64,000 nt of DNA. Source: Plasmodium malariae (lineage: Eukaryota; Apicomplexa; Aconoidasida; Haemosporida; Plasmodiidae). The position numbers and the translations under genes are program-made. The stretch spans positions 1 through 64,000 of the forward strand of contig NW_021638297.1 in NCBI RefSeq assembly GCF_900090045.1, given 5' to 3'. Positions 61,618 to 64,000 of this stretch are shown here, piece by piece. Each line of letters begins with the position of its first letter. Position 1 is the first letter of the stretch. The notes beneath the pieces are model-generated. The model searched no databases, was not told the origin of the DNA, and saw nothing but the letters and a program-made list of their open reading frames with translations.

Positions 61618-63761
61618 TTCTATTTAATGAAAAAAAAGAAAATATGTTATTACGATGACATATATACATGTATTTGTGATTTATAATTAAGCATAATTTT
61701 TATTCTATAAAATAAGTTTTATAATAAACGTGAAACAAACATATTTATTATAAATATCGTTTAAATAAACGTTTGGTTCTTATTTAGGTTTTAAAAGGAA
61801 AAAAATATATATAAATATATAATAAAACTGTATATTCACTAAGTATTGTTTACACATAATTCCATATTAAATTTGGAATTATAAATATTAGCAGTAAAAT
61901 GAATACTTAAAAGCTTTTATTATCTTATATTCGTTTCTATCTTTTTCTTTAATTTTGTAAAATTACTAAGATATATATTGTATTGAATATTAAAAAAATA
62001 TACATTATATTGTTTTAATGTGTTATGTCATGGAATTATTATAATAATAAATAATCTTTGATAAGTTATTCTTAGTTAATTTTTTGAAGTTACTTTATTT
62101 TTGATATTTAATAATAGAAAAGTTAGGAAATTTTTTTATATATATGTAAATATAAAAAATTTGCATACGAATAATGGAAAGGTATATATACCGTTCTACA
62201 GTCATGTAATTACGTGTAAATAAGAAATTATATATTTGTACTATTTTTTATGTATTCCTCTTATTATATTAATTAAATTATTAGTATTATTTTTAAAATG
62301 AATAAATATAGTACACATTAATAATTATCAATACTTTTACATTTATATAATTTATTTTTTAAATAAAATAAAAATAAACAAAATTATTCTTCTTTTGTGT
62401 ATAATTTATGAATGCATATTTGATATTTAGAACAAAGGTTTAGTTCATTTCTGAGAAATGTTGTAGACCCATTATCATTATTTTTATTCTTATTATTTAT
62501 AATATGTAGTATATTATTAATATTGATTATTACTCTCAATTGTCAATAAATGAAAGGATAGCTGATTTTGTTATTATAATTATGTAATTATTTAATTAAT
62601 TTAAATTTATAATATTTACTTAAATATCTGTGATTAATAAAATGACAACAAAAAAGATATGCATTTTAATTCTTAACAGAATGAAACATATATACTATCG
62701 AAGCAATGTTATTTTGTTATTAATTTATTTTTAAAAATTACTTGTTTCTTTTTTTTTTTCTTTTTCTTTTTATTTTAATTAATAAACTTTTAGAAGTGTA
62801 ATAAGTATAGATTAATGAGTAAATTTTTTTCATTTATATTAGAAACATAATTTATTTACTATATAATATATTTATAAATATTTCAAGTCTCTAAGTGCGG
62901 ACAACAAGAAGGAATAGATATATTAGTATATGAATATCCCTCCTTTTATACTTTTATTTAATAAAACATCTTAATTAATTAGTTTGCATTATATGAATAA
63001 AATTTATTATTCATTTTATGATCTTTGGTTACATTTATTAACATATGAATAAAATGTTAATATCATAATTTCTCCTATATAATAATTTCAAAAAATATTT
63101 AATACAGAAATTTTTCTATAATTTTATTATATATTAGCCCTGCAATTTACCCCAAGGTTCTATTTTAATTAGAATTTTGATGCATTATCAGAATTACCAA
63201 AAATATTTTATTACTAAATTTATTTTAACATTATTATTTTTTTTTTTTAATTTATTTTTCTATAGAATATATAAATTTTTTTTATTTTTATAAAAAAATA
63301 CAAAAGGAAAATAAGTGAATTCTTAAAATTAAAAATTTTACTTTTAGTTATATTAAATAAAGTACATTTATTTAAATTATATAATAGCTATAATGTTATG
63401 TTTGTAATAATTTGTTACTATTTTATAAAACTGTTAATTTAAATATTGATTTTTAAATTAAAAGAAATTTTTAGTATTTAAAACAAGAATTGACTTTTTA
63501 AAATAATAGTGTTTAATTTTTATATATATTCCAGATATATTTCTCTTGTTACCTTATAATTTGTTCGATACATTTTTTGTATTTTGTTTTCCTTTTTGCG
63601 ACACATCAGTGATTTTCTATCCAATATACGATTTTATGTTTTTTACATATAAATTTATTTATAAAAATGTTTAAGTTTCCCAAATTACGTTTATTTATAG
63701 AATATATAGAAAAAATATCAGTAGCTGTGTTACTATAATATATTTATATTTATATTCACGC

Positions 63762-63765
<4 letters not shown>

Positions 63766-63791
<26 letters not shown>
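63766..63791. repeat. TA microsatellite
   Basis: Uninterrupted AT dinucleotides across the line break at 63,780, about 13-15 units. Useful only as a polymorphic marker; no gene nearby. Confidence 0.85.
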
Positions 63792-63796
<5 letters not shown>

Positions 63797-64000
63797 ATTA
63801 AAAAAAAAAAATTTAATTTGTTAATATTAAAAATTTTTCATTTTGAAGTAATGTTATATAATATAATTAATTTAAAATTAAAACAATGAAAAATTTTATT
63901 ACAAAAATAAAAGACAAGACTTTAATTATCTTTAAAAAATATAATATTTCATATATTAATTGTATTTATATATTTCATTTTTGTATATATTATAGATCAT

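Larger units (their letters stand above)
61125..64000. other. Intergenic to window end, no gene seen
   Basis: 3' flank of M: TATAATTTTATTGAAGCGTG near 61469, TTTAGTCTAAAATG near 61540, box at 61577-61617, then AT-rich DNA. The open frame at 61314-61502 overlaps the conserved flank and is not accepted. A TA repeat of about 15 units lies at 63766-63791. No telomere-type repeat is seen at the right edge. Confidence 0.55.

Noticed and set aside
1..64000. Telomere or subtelomeric tandem repeats, PIR or STP1 genes
   Set aside because: No GGGTTYA-type repeats, no long tandem arrays and no PIR/STP1 landmarks were seen, so distance and direction to the telomere cannot be told from this sequence alone.
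1..64000. Bacterial-type features (operons, ribosome binding sites, CRISPR, insertion sequences)
   Set aside because: Spliced genes, intron signals and composition show nuclear DNA of a eukaryotic parasite; AGGAG-like strings are chance.

Overview
The window looks like a subtelomeric stretch of a malaria parasite of the Plasmodium malariae type. By eye the DNA is about one fifth G+C. It is full of A/T homopolymers and TA repeats. The genes are all small two-exon genes: a 29-codon hydrophobic first exon, a 124-165 bp intron with a GTAT/GTAC donor, then one exon ending in two membrane segments. Several proteins carry the signatures I recognise from the fam-l and fam-m families, which expanded in P. 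malariae and close relatives. The species call and the family names come from memory of those families, not from a search. No telomere repeats, tRNA, rRNA, core housekeeping genes, PIR or STP1 genes were seen.

Layout, left to right: a relic of the 'YRKC' exported family (0.1-0.6 kb); fam-l gene A (3.8-4.8 kb, +); exported-protein gene B (7.4-8.3 kb, -, the only minus-strand gene, with an apparent 1-base shift in exon 1); a weak coding relic (11.3-11.8 kb); fam-l pseudogene C (15.2-16.3 kb); exported-protein gene D (19.4-20.2 kb); fam-l gene E (26.3-27.2 kb), preceded at 24.2-24.75 kb by an orphan copy of the family's upstream region; exported-protein gene F (31.6-32.3 kb); the YRKC-family tandem pair G and H (36.0-39.4 kb); fam-l gene I (42.5-43.5 kb); fam-m gene J (47.0-47.9 kb); F-family gene K (51.4-52.3 kb); L, a pseudogene copy of D (56.1-57.0 kb); and fam-l gene M (60.3-61.1 kb). 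Genes are spaced about 2.5-6 kb apart, nearly all on one strand.

Although the C-terminal halves fall into at least four families, the leader is shared. Exon 1 is 29 codons in nearly every gene, the intron is phase 0, and an R-x-L export-type motif has its arginine at residue 23 of exon 2 (protein residue 52) almost without exception. That ruler exposes splice-site damage in F (acceptor) and J (donor), each with a ready-made in-frame substitute nearby. Upstream and downstream flanks are also shared between families: a box about 400 bp before the ATG, a second about 65 bp before it, and a ~40 bp box about 400-460 bp after the stop. This suggests that leader, promoter and 3' flank travel as one duplicated unit while the C-terminal half varies.

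The encoded proteins are most likely exported into, or placed at the membrane of, the host red cell or the vacuole; no enzymatic activity is visible in any of them.
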